From: Acidimicrobiales bacterium
GTDB taxonomy: Bacteria > Actinomycetota > Acidimicrobiia > Acidimicrobiales > VFJN01
Assembly: GCA_035316325.1 (NCBI GenBank)
Contig: DATHJB010000170.1
Span: 62,001-126,000, forward strand
Length of the DNA: 64,000 bases
Direction of reading: 5' to 3'
The position numbers and the translations under genes are program-made. The notes below the pieces were generated by a model. That model did not search any database. It was not told the origin of the DNA and saw only the letters and a list, made by a program, of their open reading frames with translations. This document shows, in pieces, positions 53,565 through 62,839 of this stretch. The number at the start of each line of letters is the position of its first letter. The stretch's first letter is position 1.

Positions 53565-54839
53565 TCAGTGAGCCGCCGCTGAAGCCGACGCCTGGTCGAG
53601 GCGGATGCGGTACTGCTCGACGGTGCGCTCGGCCGTGTGCCGCCACGACCACTGGTCGACGACCCGCTGGCGTCCCCGGCGCCCGACGGTGTCGCGCAGG
53701 TCGGTCTGGTCGAAGGCCCAGCGGATCTTGGCGGCCAGGGCGTCGGAGTCGCCGGGGGCCACCACCAGAGCGGTGTCGCCGTCCTTGCCGACGACCTCGG
53801 GCAGGGCCCCGCCGGAGGTGGCGATCAGCGGCGTGCCGCACGCCATGGCCTCGATCGCCGGCAGCGAGAAGCCCTCGTAGAGCGACGGCACCACGGCCAT
53901 CTGGGCCTCGGCGTACAGCTCGATGATCCGCTCCTCGGGCACGCCGGACACGAACTCGACGGCGTCCTCCAGCCCCAGGCGGCGGATGGTCTCGTCGGAG
54001 CGGCCACCCTCCTTGCGCCGGCCGATGACCACCAGGTGGGCGTCGTGGCGCTCGGTCCGCAGCTTGGCCAGCGCTTCGAGCAGGTACCGCAGGCCCTTCA
54101 TTGTCACGTCGGCGGAGGCGGTCGTCACCAGGCGGCCGGGGACCGGCGCCACCTCGGGGAGCGGCCGGAACAGGTCGACGTCGACGCCGACCGGCACGAT
54201 CGCCATCTTCGCCGGGTCGACCTGGTGGTCGGCGACGATGTCCTTGAACGAGCTCTCCGACACCGTGACCACCCGCTGGATGCGCCGGGCCACCCGGGTC
54301 TGCATGTTGGTGAACGAGTACCAGCGCCGCAGCGAGAACTTCCGGTACCGGCTCTCGGCGTGCTCCAGCTCGAGGCGCCGGTCGACGGTGATGGGGTGGT
54401 GGATGGTGGCCAGCACCGGGATGCCCTCGCGCTCGATGGCGAGGAGGCCGTAGCCGAGGCACTGGTTGTCGTGGACCAGGTCGAAGTCGCCCTTGCGCTT
54501 GCGCAGGTGCGACCAGGCTCGGAGGCTGAACGCCAGCGGCTCGGGGAACTGGCCCGCCGAGAACGACGAGACCTCCACGAAGTCCTGCCAGTGCTTCAGC
54601 TCCCAGATGCCCGGCATCCGCATCGGGAAGTGGTCGTTGTAGATGTCGAGGCTCGGCAGCTCGATCAGCGGGACGCGGTCGTCGAGCACCGGAAAGGGCT
54701 GGCCACCGAGCACCTCCACGTGGTGCCCGAGGTCGGCCAGGGCCTTGGACAGATGGCGTACGTACACGCCCTGCCCACCCACGTGGGGCTTGCCGCGGTA
54801 GGCGAGTAGTGCGATCCGCAGGGGTCGCTCCGGCGACAT
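53565..54839 (-). CDS. Family 4 glycosyltransferase
   Basis: 424 residues from ATG 54839; a farther start at 54893 is less likely. N-terminal domain: RIALLAYRGKPHVGGQGVYV, LSKALADLGHHVEVLGG. C-terminal GT-B nucleotide-sugar site: VPVGVDVDLFRPLPEV, VVIGRRKEGGRSDET, the EX7E region PSLYEGFSLPAIEAMACGTP. Retaining transferase of the cytoplasmic membrane face. First gene of the three-gene operon; upstream is a small palindrome. Confidence 0.93.
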   Translation of the reverse strand: MSPERPLRIALLAYRGKPHVGGQGVYVRHLSKALADLGHHVEVLGGQPFPVLDDRVPLIELPSLDIYNDHFPMRMPGIWELKHWQDFVEVSSFSAGQFPEPLAFSLRAWSHLRKRKGDFDLVHDNQCLGYGLLAIEREGIPVLATIHHPITVDRRLELEHAESRYRKFSLRRWYSFTNMQTRVARRIQRVVTVSESSFKDIVADHQVDPAKMAIVPVGVDVDLFRPLPEVAPVPGRLVTTASADVTMKGLRYLLEALAKLRTERHDAHLVVIGRRKEGGRSDETIRRLGLEDAVEFVSGVPEERIIELYAEAQMAVVPSLYEGFSLPAIEAMACGTPLIATSGGALPEVVGKDGDTALVVAPGDSDALAAKIRWAFDQTDLRDTVGRRGRQRVVDQWSWRHTAERTVEQYRIRLDQASASAAAH

Positions 54840-54862
54840 GGCCCGAAACCTTTCCGTCCAAC

Positions 54863-54876
54863 TGACCAAGCGGTCA
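54863..54876. promoter_or_regulatory. Palindrome upstream of the glycosyltransferase gene
   Basis: TGACC-aagc-GGTCA, 5-base arms; the outer bases AAC...GTT extend it imperfectly. It lies 24 bases before the glycosyltransferase start. TetR-family operators often look like this. The rest of the ~156-base gap to the Hsp70-like gene end is free of other recognisable signals. Confidence 0.35.
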
Positions 54877-54995
54877 AGTTCTTCTGCGCACACCCCCCAG
54901 CAGGGTGCTGGCGCTGGATTCGGAACAGGTTACAGGCTGCGTGCAACCGCCCCTCCCGAGCGTCCGGACGGTGGCGGCGCGGCCTCAGGGCGGGG

Positions 54996-56927
54996 TCAGC
55001 GGTCGGGCGGGACGTCGCGGAGCGACGGTCGGAGGTCGTCGGGAGGGTTCGTGGTCTCGGTCGAGCTCGGCGGCGTGGTGGTGGACGACGTGGTGGTCGA
55101 CGGGTCCGTGGTCGTGGTGGTGGACTCGGTGGTCGACGTGGTGGTGGGGTTGGTGGTCGACGGGTTGGTCGACGGCGTCGTGGGGCCGGTGGTCGACGGG
55201 TGGGTCGACGGGGGCCGGGTCGGATGGCTGGTCGTGGTGTCGTCGCGGGTGGTTGACGAGCTCACGGCGCCGCCGCCCCGCCCGCCGTCGCTGTCCTCGT
55301 CGTCGTCTGTCGTGGTGGAGGAGGAAGACGACGAGGACGATGTGCTGTCGAGCGACGAGGACGACCCGTGCACGGCCTCCGCTCCCGATCGGTCGCCCAC
55401 CGTGTCGTCGGAGCCGAGGGCGCTGACGCCGCCCTGGTCGGTGGTCGTGTCGTCGCCGCCACCGCCACCCAGCGCGAGGGCACCGGCCACCACCACGGCC
55501 ACGCCGGCGAGGGCGCTCAGCACGGCCGCGCCCGCCCGCACGTTGAGCCCCTGGCCCACCAGCTCACCGAACCGCGAGCGGGAGCCGCCCATGTCGAACT
55601 CGGCGTCGTCGTACTCGGCGTTCTCGTGGTGGTGCGGGGACGGGGCCGGCGGCTGCGGGTGGTCGCGCCGCAGGGTCGGGTCGACGCCGAGGCCCGGGGA
55701 GGCCAGCGGGCGGTCGGCAACCACCGTGCCGACGGCCGGCGACCGGGCGTCGACCTCGTCGTAGCCGAGGGCGCCGTACCCGCCCGGGACGCCGGGACCG
55801 GTGGCACCGAGGGGACTGAGCGGCCGCGTGCCCACCTCGGGGAACGTGAACCGCGCCGGGGCCGCCGGCTCCTCGTCGACCATCTGGACGGCACCCACCG
55901 CCACCGTCAGCTCCGGGAACGGGTCGACGAGCACCTGCATGCCGGTGCGGGCCGACACGACGTCGGCGACTGCCGGGATGCGGGCGGACCCGCCGATGAG
56001 CGCCACCACGTCGACGTCCCGCGAGTGGACGCCGGTGCGGTCGACCATCTCGACCATCACGTCGACGGTCAGCTCCAGGTGCGGGTACAGGATGGCGTCG
56101 AAGTCGTCGCGGGTGAGCCGTACCAGGGCCGGGCTGCTGGGCAGGGAGGCGTCGATGGTCACCTCCGCCTCGTACGACAGCCGCTCCTTGGCGTCGCGGC
56201 ACTCGGCCCGCAGGCGCGACAGCGCCGCGATCGACGCCGGGTCGCCCAGGTCGAGCCGGGCGATCGCCCCGTCGAGCATGCGGTCGACGTGGTCGAGGAC
56301 CAGGTCGTCGATGTCGATGCCGCCGAAGTCGTTCAGGCCGGCCGGGTCGCCGATGATCGAGAAGCGGTCGCCCTGGCGTCGCACCAGGCTGGTGTCGAAG
56401 GTGCCGCCGCCCAGGTCGTAGACGGCGATCGTGCAGTCGGACGGCAGCACGCCGTCGCACGCCAGCTTCACGCTGGCCGCCACCGGGTCGGGCACCACCA
56501 GCGCGCTGGGGAACAGCTCGTCGGCGATGCGCTCGACGGCCTCGCAGCGGACGCCCTCGGGCACCGCCGGGTGCGCCAGCACGACCTGACCCGGAGGCCC
56601 GCCGTGGAGGGCGCCGGCCCGCTGCGCGATGGTGGCGTACAGCGTGCGGAGCAGCTCGTGGGGGGTGCGGATCTCGCCGCCGACGGTGATCGGCGTCTGC
56701 TGGAGGACGGGGTCGTGGCGTAGGCCGCGCGCCACCCGGGTCAGCTCGAGGCCGGCGACGCGCTCGGCCTCGTCGCCCACCAGGGCCGAGCCGTCGTCGT
56801 GGAGCACCACGACCGCCGGCAACGTGGCGGTGCGCTCGCCGAGGGCACAGGGCTGCACTCGCCCGCCCTGCTTGGTGGCGCCTGCCCCGGATGCCGTGCC
56901 GACGTCCAGACCGAGTATGAACGACAT
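54996..56927 (-). CDS. Hsp70-like protein with membrane anchor and Ser/Thr tail
   Basis: 643 residues from ATG 56927. Residues 1-~360 are an Hsp70/actin-like ATPase domain: FILGLDVGTASGAG (phosphate 1), VVPDPVAASVKLACDGVLP, IAVYDLGGGTFDTSLV (phosphate 2), LIGGSARIPAVADVV (adenosine). There is no classical substrate-binding domain. After a Pro/His linker, residues ~464-486 are one hydrophobic span, then ~157 residues are nearly all Ser, Thr, Asp, Pro and Gly. The tail would lie outside the membrane if the ATPase is inside. The tail has the look of an O-glycosylated wall or spacer segment. It is next to lnt, so an envelope role is plausible. Confidence 0.87.
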   Translation of the reverse strand: MSFILGLDVGTASGAGATKQGGRVQPCALGERTATLPAVVVLHDDGSALVGDEAERVAGLELTRVARGLRHDPVLQQTPITVGGEIRTPHELLRTLYATIAQRAGALHGGPPGQVVLAHPAVPEGVRCEAVERIADELFPSALVVPDPVAASVKLACDGVLPSDCTIAVYDLGGGTFDTSLVRRQGDRFSIIGDPAGLNDFGGIDIDDLVLDHVDRMLDGAIARLDLGDPASIAALSRLRAECRDAKERLSYEAEVTIDASLPSSPALVRLTRDDFDAILYPHLELTVDVMVEMVDRTGVHSRDVDVVALIGGSARIPAVADVVSARTGMQVLVDPFPELTVAVGAVQMVDEEPAAPARFTFPEVGTRPLSPLGATGPGVPGGYGALGYDEVDARSPAVGTVVADRPLASPGLGVDPTLRRDHPQPPAPSPHHHENAEYDDAEFDMGGSRSRFGELVGQGLNVRAGAAVLSALAGVAVVVAGALALGGGGGDDTTTDQGGVSALGSDDTVGDRSGAEAVHGSSSSLDSTSSSSSSSSTTTDDDEDSDGGRGGGAVSSSTTRDDTTTSHPTRPPSTHPSTTGPTTPSTNPSTTNPTTTSTTESTTTTTDPSTTTSSTTTPPSSTETTNPPDDLRPSLRDVPPDR

Positions 56928-56984
56928 TCCCGTCTCCCGTTCCCCACGTCGGTTGCCGTGGGACGCCACACCGTAACGAGACCG

Positions 56985-58529
56985 TCACCCCCCAGAGGGT
57001 GCAAAGTCCCTGGTTTTTGCGTCGTCGGCCGCAGTGGGTGGTGGGTCGACCACCTGCTGCTGCCTTTCGTTGCGCTTTGCCTGACGGGACAGGAACCACC
57101 CGGCGACCAGGGAGAACAGGGCCACGATCCAGGCCGGGAGCAGGCCGAGACGGGTGTAGATCGTGTTGCCGCTGCGCCGGACGACCGTGTCCTGGAGCAC
57201 GGTCTGCTCACTCACCGCGCTGCGCTGGTGCACGGTGCCGTCCGGTCCGATGATGGCGGTGAAGCCCGTCGGAGCGGCCTGCAGCACCCAGCGCCCGGTC
57301 TCCATGGCACGCATGCGTGACGACGCGACCTGCTGGGTCTGCACCATCGTGCCGGTGTACGACGAGCCGTTCGTGGGGTTCAACACCACCTCGCCGCCCT
57401 GCTCGACGCCCTCACGGACGCGGTCGCCGAAGAAGATCTCCCAGGAGATCGCCACGGACACCGGACCGGCGGAGGTGTCCAGCTCGGCGGGACCCTCGCC
57501 GATGATCGCCTCCCGATCGGTCAGGGAGTCGCCCGCGAAGCGCTCGATCAGCGACCGCAACGGCACGTACTCGCCGAACGGGACGCGGTGCACCTTGTCG
57601 TAGCGGTCGACGATCTCGCCGTCGGCCTCGAACAGCACCGAGGCGTTGCGGAAGTGCTCGGGGCCGTCGCCCTCCACCACACCGGCGACGATCGGAGCGT
57701 CGAGCTCCTGCGCCAGGTCCGACAGCTCCTCGCCCTCGCGGGACTCGTCGATCGGACCGTCGACGTCGACCACGTCCTCGGGCCACACCACCAGGTCGAC
57801 GGGCGTGTCGATCTCTCGGCTCGCCTCCACGTGGCGCTCGAACACGAGGCGCTCGTCGGTGTCCTCGGCACGGGTGCCCTGCTCACCGCCGCCCTGGACG
57901 AGGGCGACGTCGATCTCGCCGCCGTCGACGGCCTCGCCCCGGGGTGCGAGCGCGGCGAACGCGAGCGCGACGACCACGCAACCGGCCCCGACGGCGGTGG
58001 CGCGCCACTGCCGGCTCACGGCCGCGGCCAGCGCCACCCCCGCGATCACCGTCAGCTCGACCAGCAGCAGCGACCCGCCGACCCGCAGCACGGGTGCCAG
58101 GGGGCTGGCCACCTGCCCGACGGCCAGGCTCGACAGCGGCACGCCGCCGAAGGGCCACGACCAGCGGAGCAGCTCGGTGAGGGCGATCGCTCCGGGCAGG
58201 GCCACCCAGCGGCCCGGCGACGTGGCGGGGACGACCGCCGCGGCGACGCCGACCAGCGCGGCGTAGACGATCGTGGCGATGAAGTAGCCCGGCAGCGTCA
58301 GGTCCTGCATCCACAGCAGCGACGGCAGGTACAGGCCCAGCCCGACGAGCCAGCCCCGGCGGAACCTCGTCCATCGCGGCTGGTCGGCGATCAGGCGGTC
58401 GAGCGCGACGAGGCCGACGAAGGCGAGGGGCCACCACCCCCAGGGTGGAAGGGCCGCAGCGAGCAGGATTCCCGACCCGAGCGCGAGCACGGGGGTGCGG
58501 ATCCGGTTGGCGGTAGCGGACACGGCCAT
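56985..58529 (-). CDS. lnt: Apolipoprotein N-acyltransferase Lnt, Cys-to-Ser variant
   Basis: 514 residues from ATG 58529. N-terminal ~200 residues hydrophobic (6-7 spans; ILLAAALPPWGWWPLAFVGL). Nitrilase domain follows: Glu251 (VVWPEDVV) and Lys312 (DKVHRVPFGEYVPL) match E. coli Glu267 and Lys335. At the catalytic Cys position (E. coli Cys387) the sequence is AISWEIFFGDRVREG, that is Ser362, codon TCC. NPTNGSSYTGT and the final membrane span follow. Lnt adds the third acyl chain to lipoproteins; with Ser the usual thioester chemistry is not possible, so activity or mechanism is uncertain. Confidence 0.85.
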   Translation of the reverse strand: MAVSATANRIRTPVLALGSGILLAAALPPWGWWPLAFVGLVALDRLIADQPRWTRFRRGWLVGLGLYLPSLLWMQDLTLPGYFIATIVYAALVGVAAAVVPATSPGRWVALPGAIALTELLRWSWPFGGVPLSSLAVGQVASPLAPVLRVGGSLLLVELTVIAGVALAAAVSRQWRATAVGAGCVVVALAFAALAPRGEAVDGGEIDVALVQGGGEQGTRAEDTDERLVFERHVEASREIDTPVDLVVWPEDVVDVDGPIDESREGEELSDLAQELDAPIVAGVVEGDGPEHFRNASVLFEADGEIVDRYDKVHRVPFGEYVPLRSLIERFAGDSLTDREAIIGEGPAELDTSAGPVSVAISWEIFFGDRVREGVEQGGEVVLNPTNGSSYTGTMVQTQQVASSRMRAMETGRWVLQAAPTGFTAIIGPDGTVHQRSAVSEQTVLQDTVVRRSGNTIYTRLGLLPAWIVALFSLVAGWFLSRQAKRNERQQQVVDPPPTAADDAKTRDFAPSGG

Positions 58530-58566
58530 GGATCTTCCCACGTCAGGAGCCGAGCCGACAGGCGAG

Positions 58567-58608
58567 GCGTGGCCCGAGCGGCCCGGCGCCGTAGGCGCCA
58601 AGAGCGGG
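58567..58608 (+). repeat. Dispersed GC-rich repeat A, copy 2
   Basis: 23-base block 58567-58589 identical to 488-510, then GGCGCC-gta-GGCGCC region and AGAGCGGG as in copy 1. It lies in the 152-base gap between the lnt start and the hemY stop, on the plus strand. The hairpin base sequence is conserved in pairing but not in the loop. Confidence 0.7.
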
Positions 58609-58630
58609 CAGCTCGCGCATCGTTCGACCT

Positions 58631-58650
58631 CTCGGCGGCGAAGCGCCGAG
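58631..58650 (-). terminator. Hairpin after the heme operon
   Basis: CTCGGCG-gcgaag-CGCCGAG, perfect 7-base arms, 32 bases past the hemY stop on the minus strand. Reasonable terminator of hemE-hemH-hemY; no T-run. Confidence 0.5.
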
Positions 58651-58681
58651 GACGAGCAGTCGTGCCTATCCGCGCAGCCCC

Positions 58682-60052
58682 TCAGCGCGGGAGGACGCTG
58701 GCGACGGCGTGCTGCGCCGAGCGGATGCAGGCGGGCATGCCCACCCCGTCGACCCAGCTGCCGGCGACGGCGACGCCCGGGGCGTGGGCGGCGAGGTCGG
58801 CTCGGATGGCGGCCACCCGGTCGGCGTGACCCGGTCGGGGCTGGGGGAAGGAGTCGTGCCAGCGGGTCAGCCGCACGTCGACGGGCGTGCCGTGCAGGCC
58901 CATCGTGGCCCCCAGGTCGGCCAGCAGGGCACTGACCAGGGCGTCGTCGTCGAGCCCGAGCGCCCGCTCGTCGCCCGCCCGCCCGGCCGACGCCCGCAGC
59001 AGCACCAGCTCGGGGTCGAGGGCCCGGGCCAGGTGCGGCCACTTCGCTGACGTCCACGAGCAGGCGGTCAGCAGCCGCCCTTCCGACGGCGGCACCAGGT
59101 AGCCCGACCCGTCGAGGTCCCGCTCGATGTCCTCACGCCGCACGGCCAGCGCCAGCAGCGCCACCGAGGAGTAGCCGACGTCGGCCAGCCGTGCCCCGGC
59201 GTCGGGGGCGTGCGGCCCGACCAGCTTGGCGGTCATCCCGGCAGGGGTGGCGACGACGACGGCGTCGGCGGAGATCCCGGCCGGGGCGACGTGCCACCGC
59301 CCGTCCCGTCGGTCGAGCGCATCGACGGGCGTCGCGACCCGAACGGCGTCGCCCAGGCGCTCCCGCAGGGCGTCCACGAGCTGGCCCATCCCACCCCGGG
59401 GGGCCAGGAACACCGGGGCTTCCGAGCTCGGCGCGGCCGCCCGCAGTTCTGCCGCGCCCCGGACGAGGCTGGCGTTCCGGCGGCGGGCCTCGGCCAGCTG
59501 GGGCGTGGCGACCTGCAGCGACAGGGCGTCGCAGTCGGCGGCCCAGATGCCACCCACCAGTGGCGCGATCAGCTTGTCGAGCACCTCGTCGCCCAGCCGC
59601 CGCCGGACCAGCGCTCCGATGGCCTCGTCGGCGTCGCCCGGGGGCCGGTCGTCGGGGCGGTCGAGGTCCTCCCGCAGGCGGGCCAGACCGGCCGCCGTGA
59701 GGATCCCGGTGGCGGCCACGGCGTCGACGTCGGTCGGCACCCCGAGCAGCTGCTCCGACGGCAGCCGCCGCAGCGTCCCCTCCGACCACAGGTAGGCGGC
59801 GCCCGTCGCCGGCGACACCAGCTCGTCGGTCAGGCCCACCGACCGGCACAGCTCGACCGCCTCGGGCACCCGGGCCAGGAACCCGTCGGCCGACTCGTCC
59901 AGCGCCACACCGGCCACCGGCGAGGTCCGGAGCTTGCCGCCCACCCGGCCATCGGCTTCCAGCACGACCACGTCGGCCCCCCGGCGCCGCGCCTCCCACG
60001 CCGCCGCCAGCCCGGCGATCCCCCCACCGACGACGGCGACGTCGACGTTCAC
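58682..60052 (-). CDS. hemY: Protoporphyrinogen/coproporphyrinogen oxidase (HemY/CgoX type)
   Basis: 456 residues from GTG 60052 (GTGA overlap with hemH). FAD motif VAVVGGGIAGLAAAWEARRR, VVVLEADGRVGGKLRTSPVA; middle region PLVGGIWAADCDALSLQV; FLAPRGGMGQLVDALRERL; C-terminal VAGSWVDGVGMPACIRSAQH. Given HemQ in the same genome the substrate is more likely coproporphyrinogen III than protoporphyrinogen IX. Last gene of the heme operon. Confidence 0.92.
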   Translation of the reverse strand: MNVDVAVVGGGIAGLAAAWEARRRGADVVVLEADGRVGGKLRTSPVAGVALDESADGFLARVPEAVELCRSVGLTDELVSPATGAAYLWSEGTLRRLPSEQLLGVPTDVDAVAATGILTAAGLARLREDLDRPDDRPPGDADEAIGALVRRRLGDEVLDKLIAPLVGGIWAADCDALSLQVATPQLAEARRRNASLVRGAAELRAAAPSSEAPVFLAPRGGMGQLVDALRERLGDAVRVATPVDALDRRDGRWHVAPAGISADAVVVATPAGMTAKLVGPHAPDAGARLADVGYSSVALLALAVRREDIERDLDGSGYLVPPSEGRLLTACSWTSAKWPHLARALDPELVLLRASAGRAGDERALGLDDDALVSALLADLGATMGLHGTPVDVRLTRWHDSFPQPRPGHADRVAAIRADLAAHAPGVAVAGSWVDGVGMPACIRSAQHAVASVLPR

Positions 60053-61005
60053 GACGACGTGGACCGCGGCCGGGCCCAGTTGCCGGCGGCACAGATCCCG
60101 AAGACCCGCTCGGCGAGGGCCTCCATCACCGACGCGTCGTCGTTGATCGACGGGGTGCGGGCGAACGCCAGCCCCACCTCCTCGGCGACCCGGGCGGCGT
60201 CGACGTCGAGGTCGTAGAGCACCTCCAGGTGGTCCGACACGAAGCCCTGCGGGCACACCAGCACGCCCTCGGCCCGACCGGTGGCGGCCAGGTTGCGGAT
60301 CACCTCGAGGACGTCCGGCCCGCGCCAGGGTTCAGGGGTCCGCCCCGCCGACTGCCACGCCAGCGCCCAGTCGGCCCACGGGTCGAGCCCGGCCCCGGTG
60401 GCGATGGCCAGCGCCGATGCCTGCAGCTGGTCGGGGTAGGGATCGCGGTCGAGCACCCGCTCGGGGAGGCTGTGGGCGGTGAACAGCACCTTCGTGGCGT
60501 CCGGCAGGGGGTCCAACGCCTCCCGCACCCGCGACGCCTGGAGGTCGACCCACGCCGGCAGGTCGTGCCAGCTCTCGATGCCGCTGTAGACGATGCCGCG
60601 GTTGGCCTCGACGATCACGGCCCCGGCCCGCTGGTGGTACTCGCCCACCGACGCCCGCGACCAGTGCGGTGCCAGCACCAGACCCACCACCTGCTCCACG
60701 TCGTCGTCCTCGAGCAGGGCCTTCACGGCGTCCTCGACGTACGGCGGTGCGTGCTTGTTGCCCAGCTCGACTCGCCAACCACCGGGCTCCCGCGCCTCCA
60801 GCCCGTCGCTGAGGGCGCCCACCTGCTCGCGGGTCCGCTCGGCCAGGGGCGACAGTCCGCCGATGGCGTCGTAGCGGCGCTGCAGGTCCTTGAGCTGCTC
60901 GTCGCTGGGCGGTCGACCGTGGCGGATGTGGGTGTAGTACTCCGCCACCTGGTCAGCCGACGCCGGCGTGCCGTACGCCATCACGACGAGTCCCCGTTGT
61001 GTCAT
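60049..61005 (-). CDS. hemH: Ferrochelatase (coproporphyrin type) HemH/CpfC
   Basis: 318 residues. [39 protein letters not shown], metal-site His in [12 protein letters not shown] and Glu in [17 protein letters not shown]. It inserts Fe(II) into the porphyrin. Overlaps hemE and hemY. Length and lack of a C-terminal extension fit actinobacterial CpfC. Confidence 0.93.
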   Translation of the reverse strand: MTQRGLVVMAYGTPASADQVAEYYTHIRHGRPPSDEQLKDLQRRYDAIGGLSPLAERTREQVGALSDGLEAREPGGWRVELGNKHAPPYVEDAVKALLEDDDVEQVVGLVLAPHWSRASVGEYHQRAGAVIVEANRGIVYSGIESWHDLPAWVDLQASRVREALDPLPDATKVLFTAHSLPERVLDRDPYPDQLQASALAIATGAGLDPWADWALAWQSAGRTPEPWRGPDVLEVIRNLAATGRAEGVLVCPQGFVSDHLEVLYDLDVDAARVAEEVGLAFARTPSINDDASVMEALAERVFGICAAGNWARPRSTSS

Positions 61006-62039
61006 CCGGCCGTCCCCTCTGCGTGCACCAGCTCCACTATGCGCGAGAGGATCGAGGGATCGGTGGAGGGCAGAACGCCGTGGCCCAGGTTGAAGATGTG
61101 CCCGGGTCGGCCGCCGTTGCGGGCCAGGATCGCCCGCACCTGCTCGGCCACCGCGGGCCAGGGGGCGAGGCAGATCGCCGGGTCGAGGTTGCCCTGCACC
61201 GCGAGGGAAGGGCCCAGCCGGCGCCGTGCCTCGTCGAGCGGCACCCGCCAGTCGACGCCCACCACGTCGGCTCCCGCCTTCGCGAGCAGTGGCAGCAGCT
61301 CACCGGTGGTCACCCCGAAGTGGATGCGGGGCACGTCGAGGTCGGCGAGGCCGGCGAACACCTTGGCGCTGGCCGGCAGCACGTGACGCTCGTAGAGGTC
61401 TGGGCTCAGCGCGCCCGCCCAGCTGTCGAAGATCTGCACCGCCGACGCCCCGGCCTCCACCTGGTTGCGCACCGAGGTCAGCGCCAGGTCGGCGAGGCGG
61501 TCGACCAGTTCGGCCCACAGGCCCGGGTCGCCCACCATCAGCGCCTTGGTGCGGGCCAGCTCCCGTGACGGCCCACCCTCCACGAGGTAGCTGGCCACGG
61601 TGAACGGCGCCCCGGCGAACCCGATGAGCGGCACGTCGCCCAGCTCGGTCACCAGCTGGCGGACGGTCTGCGCCACCCACGGGCAGTCGACGTCGGGCTC
61701 GAGGGGGCGGAGCCGCTGCAGGTCGGCTGCGGAGCGGAACGGCTCGGCCACCACGGGACCGATGCCGGGCGCCACGTCGACGCCGAACCCGATCGCCTCG
61801 ACCGGCACGACGATGTCGCTGAAGAGGATCGCCGCGTCCACCCCGTGGCGGCGCACGGGCTGGAGGGTGATCTCGGTGGCGAGGTCGGGCTCGCGGATGG
61901 CCTGCAGGATGCTCCCGGTGCCGCGGATCTGCCGGTACTCGGGCAGCGAACGTCCTGCCTGGCGCATGAACCAGACGGGGACCCGAGTGGCGCTCAGGTT
62001 GCGGCACGCCCGCAGGAAGGGGGCGTCGGGGCTGGGCAC
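61002..62039 (-). CDS. hemE: Uroporphyrinogen decarboxylase HemE
   Basis: 345 residues from GTG 62039; a TAACTT box lies 6 bases before it, with no ribosome site. [20 protein letters not shown] is the family signature, [40 protein letters not shown] and [20 protein letters not shown]. Converts uroporphyrinogen III to coproporphyrinogen III. First gene of hemE-hemH-hemY. Confidence 0.95.
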   Translation of the reverse strand: MPSPDAPFLRACRNLSATRVPVWFMRQAGRSLPEYRQIRGTGSILQAIREPDLATEITLQPVRRHGVDAAILFSDIVVPVEAIGFGVDVAPGIGPVVAEPFRSAADLQRLRPLEPDVDCPWVAQTVRQLVTELGDVPLIGFAGAPFTVASYLVEGGPSRELARTKALMVGDPGLWAELVDRLADLALTSVRNQVEAGASAVQIFDSWAGALSPDLYERHVLPASAKVFAGLADLDVPRIHFGVTTGELLPLLAKAGADVVGVDWRVPLDEARRRLGPSLAVQGNLDPAICLAPWPAVAEQVRAILARNGGRPGHIFNLGHGVLPSTDPSILSRIVELVHAEGTAG

Positions 62040-62144
62040 GCCGCCAAGTTACGCCCTTCTTTCGGCCCATCCCCAGAACCCCCTACGCGCCCCGCTCGGG
62101 TAGGGGGAATCTCCTGGTCGACAGGGGGTGCCAGGGAGGCGACG

Positions 62145-62735
62145 ATGTGTGCCATGAGGACACCTGACGAAGACGGGGCGCCGGAGGACGGCACGACCTC
62201 GGGCTCGGTCGGCGACGGTTTCGGCGCTTCCGCCGGTGAACTCACCGACGGCTTCGGCGAGGACGACTTCTCCGACGACAACACGTTCGACGACAGCACC
62301 GACGCCGGGTTCGGCGACGACACCGACAGCACCGACACCGGCGGCACCGGCGGCACCGAGAGCGACGACGGCGGATCGTCGTTCGGCGACGGCCTGAGCG
62401 ACGACGAGGCCGAGAACGTCCTGGTGGAGATCCTGGAGGACGTCTTCGGCGACGACGCCCCCGAGGTGCTCGAGGACATGGAGGAGGCCACGGGCCTCGA
62501 CGCCGGCGAGCTCCACGAGGCCCTGGACGAGGCCGACGCGTTCGACGGTGCCCCCGCCGTCCCCGCGCTCGACGAGGGTGACGGCTTCGAGACGCTGCAG
62601 GACGACGCCTACGACCCGTACGACCCGGCCGAGGCCATCTCGCAGTCCGACTTCGACCTCACCGGCGACGGCCACGTCGACAACCACGACCTCCGCGAGG
62701 CCGCCCACCCCTTCGACTTCGACATCACGCCCTAA
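62145..62735 (+). CDS. Very acidic protein with one calcium-loop-like motif
   Basis: 196 residues from ATG 62145 (AGGGAGG six bases upstream); ATG 62154 is an alternative. Composition is extreme: Asp, Glu, Gly, Ser and Thr dominate, with almost no basic residues. Residues ~40-85 are low complexity (DDTDSTDTGGTGGTESDD). A helical acidic stretch follows (DEAENVLVEILEDVFGDD), then near the end DLTGDGHVDNHDL, which fits the EF-hand/dockerin calcium loop except for Thr at position 3. No signal peptide. I do not recognise a family; calcium or metal binding is possible. Confidence 0.7.
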   Translation: MCAMRTPDEDGAPEDGTTSGSVGDGFGASAGELTDGFGEDDFSDDNTFDDSTDAGFGDDTDSTDTGGTGGTESDDGGSSFGDGLSDDEAENVLVEILEDVFGDDAPEVLEDMEEATGLDAGELHEALDEADAFDGAPAVPALDEGDGFETLQDDAYDPYDPAEAISQSDFDLTGDGHVDNHDLREAAHPFDFDITP

Positions 62736-62839
62736 GACCCCTCGGTGACCTGCCGTGGTCGGGGCATGGCGACCCGGGGAGCGACCCGTCGGCCGATCCC
62801 CGGTAGCATGGTCAACTCTTTCGACCGCTGGAGGGGCGA

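Noticed and set aside
55000-55380. Tandem repeat or assembly artefact in the GTG/GTC-rich stretch
   Set aside because: It encodes the Ser/Thr tail of the Hsp70-like protein in an intact frame; the units vary and do not form a regular DNA repeat.
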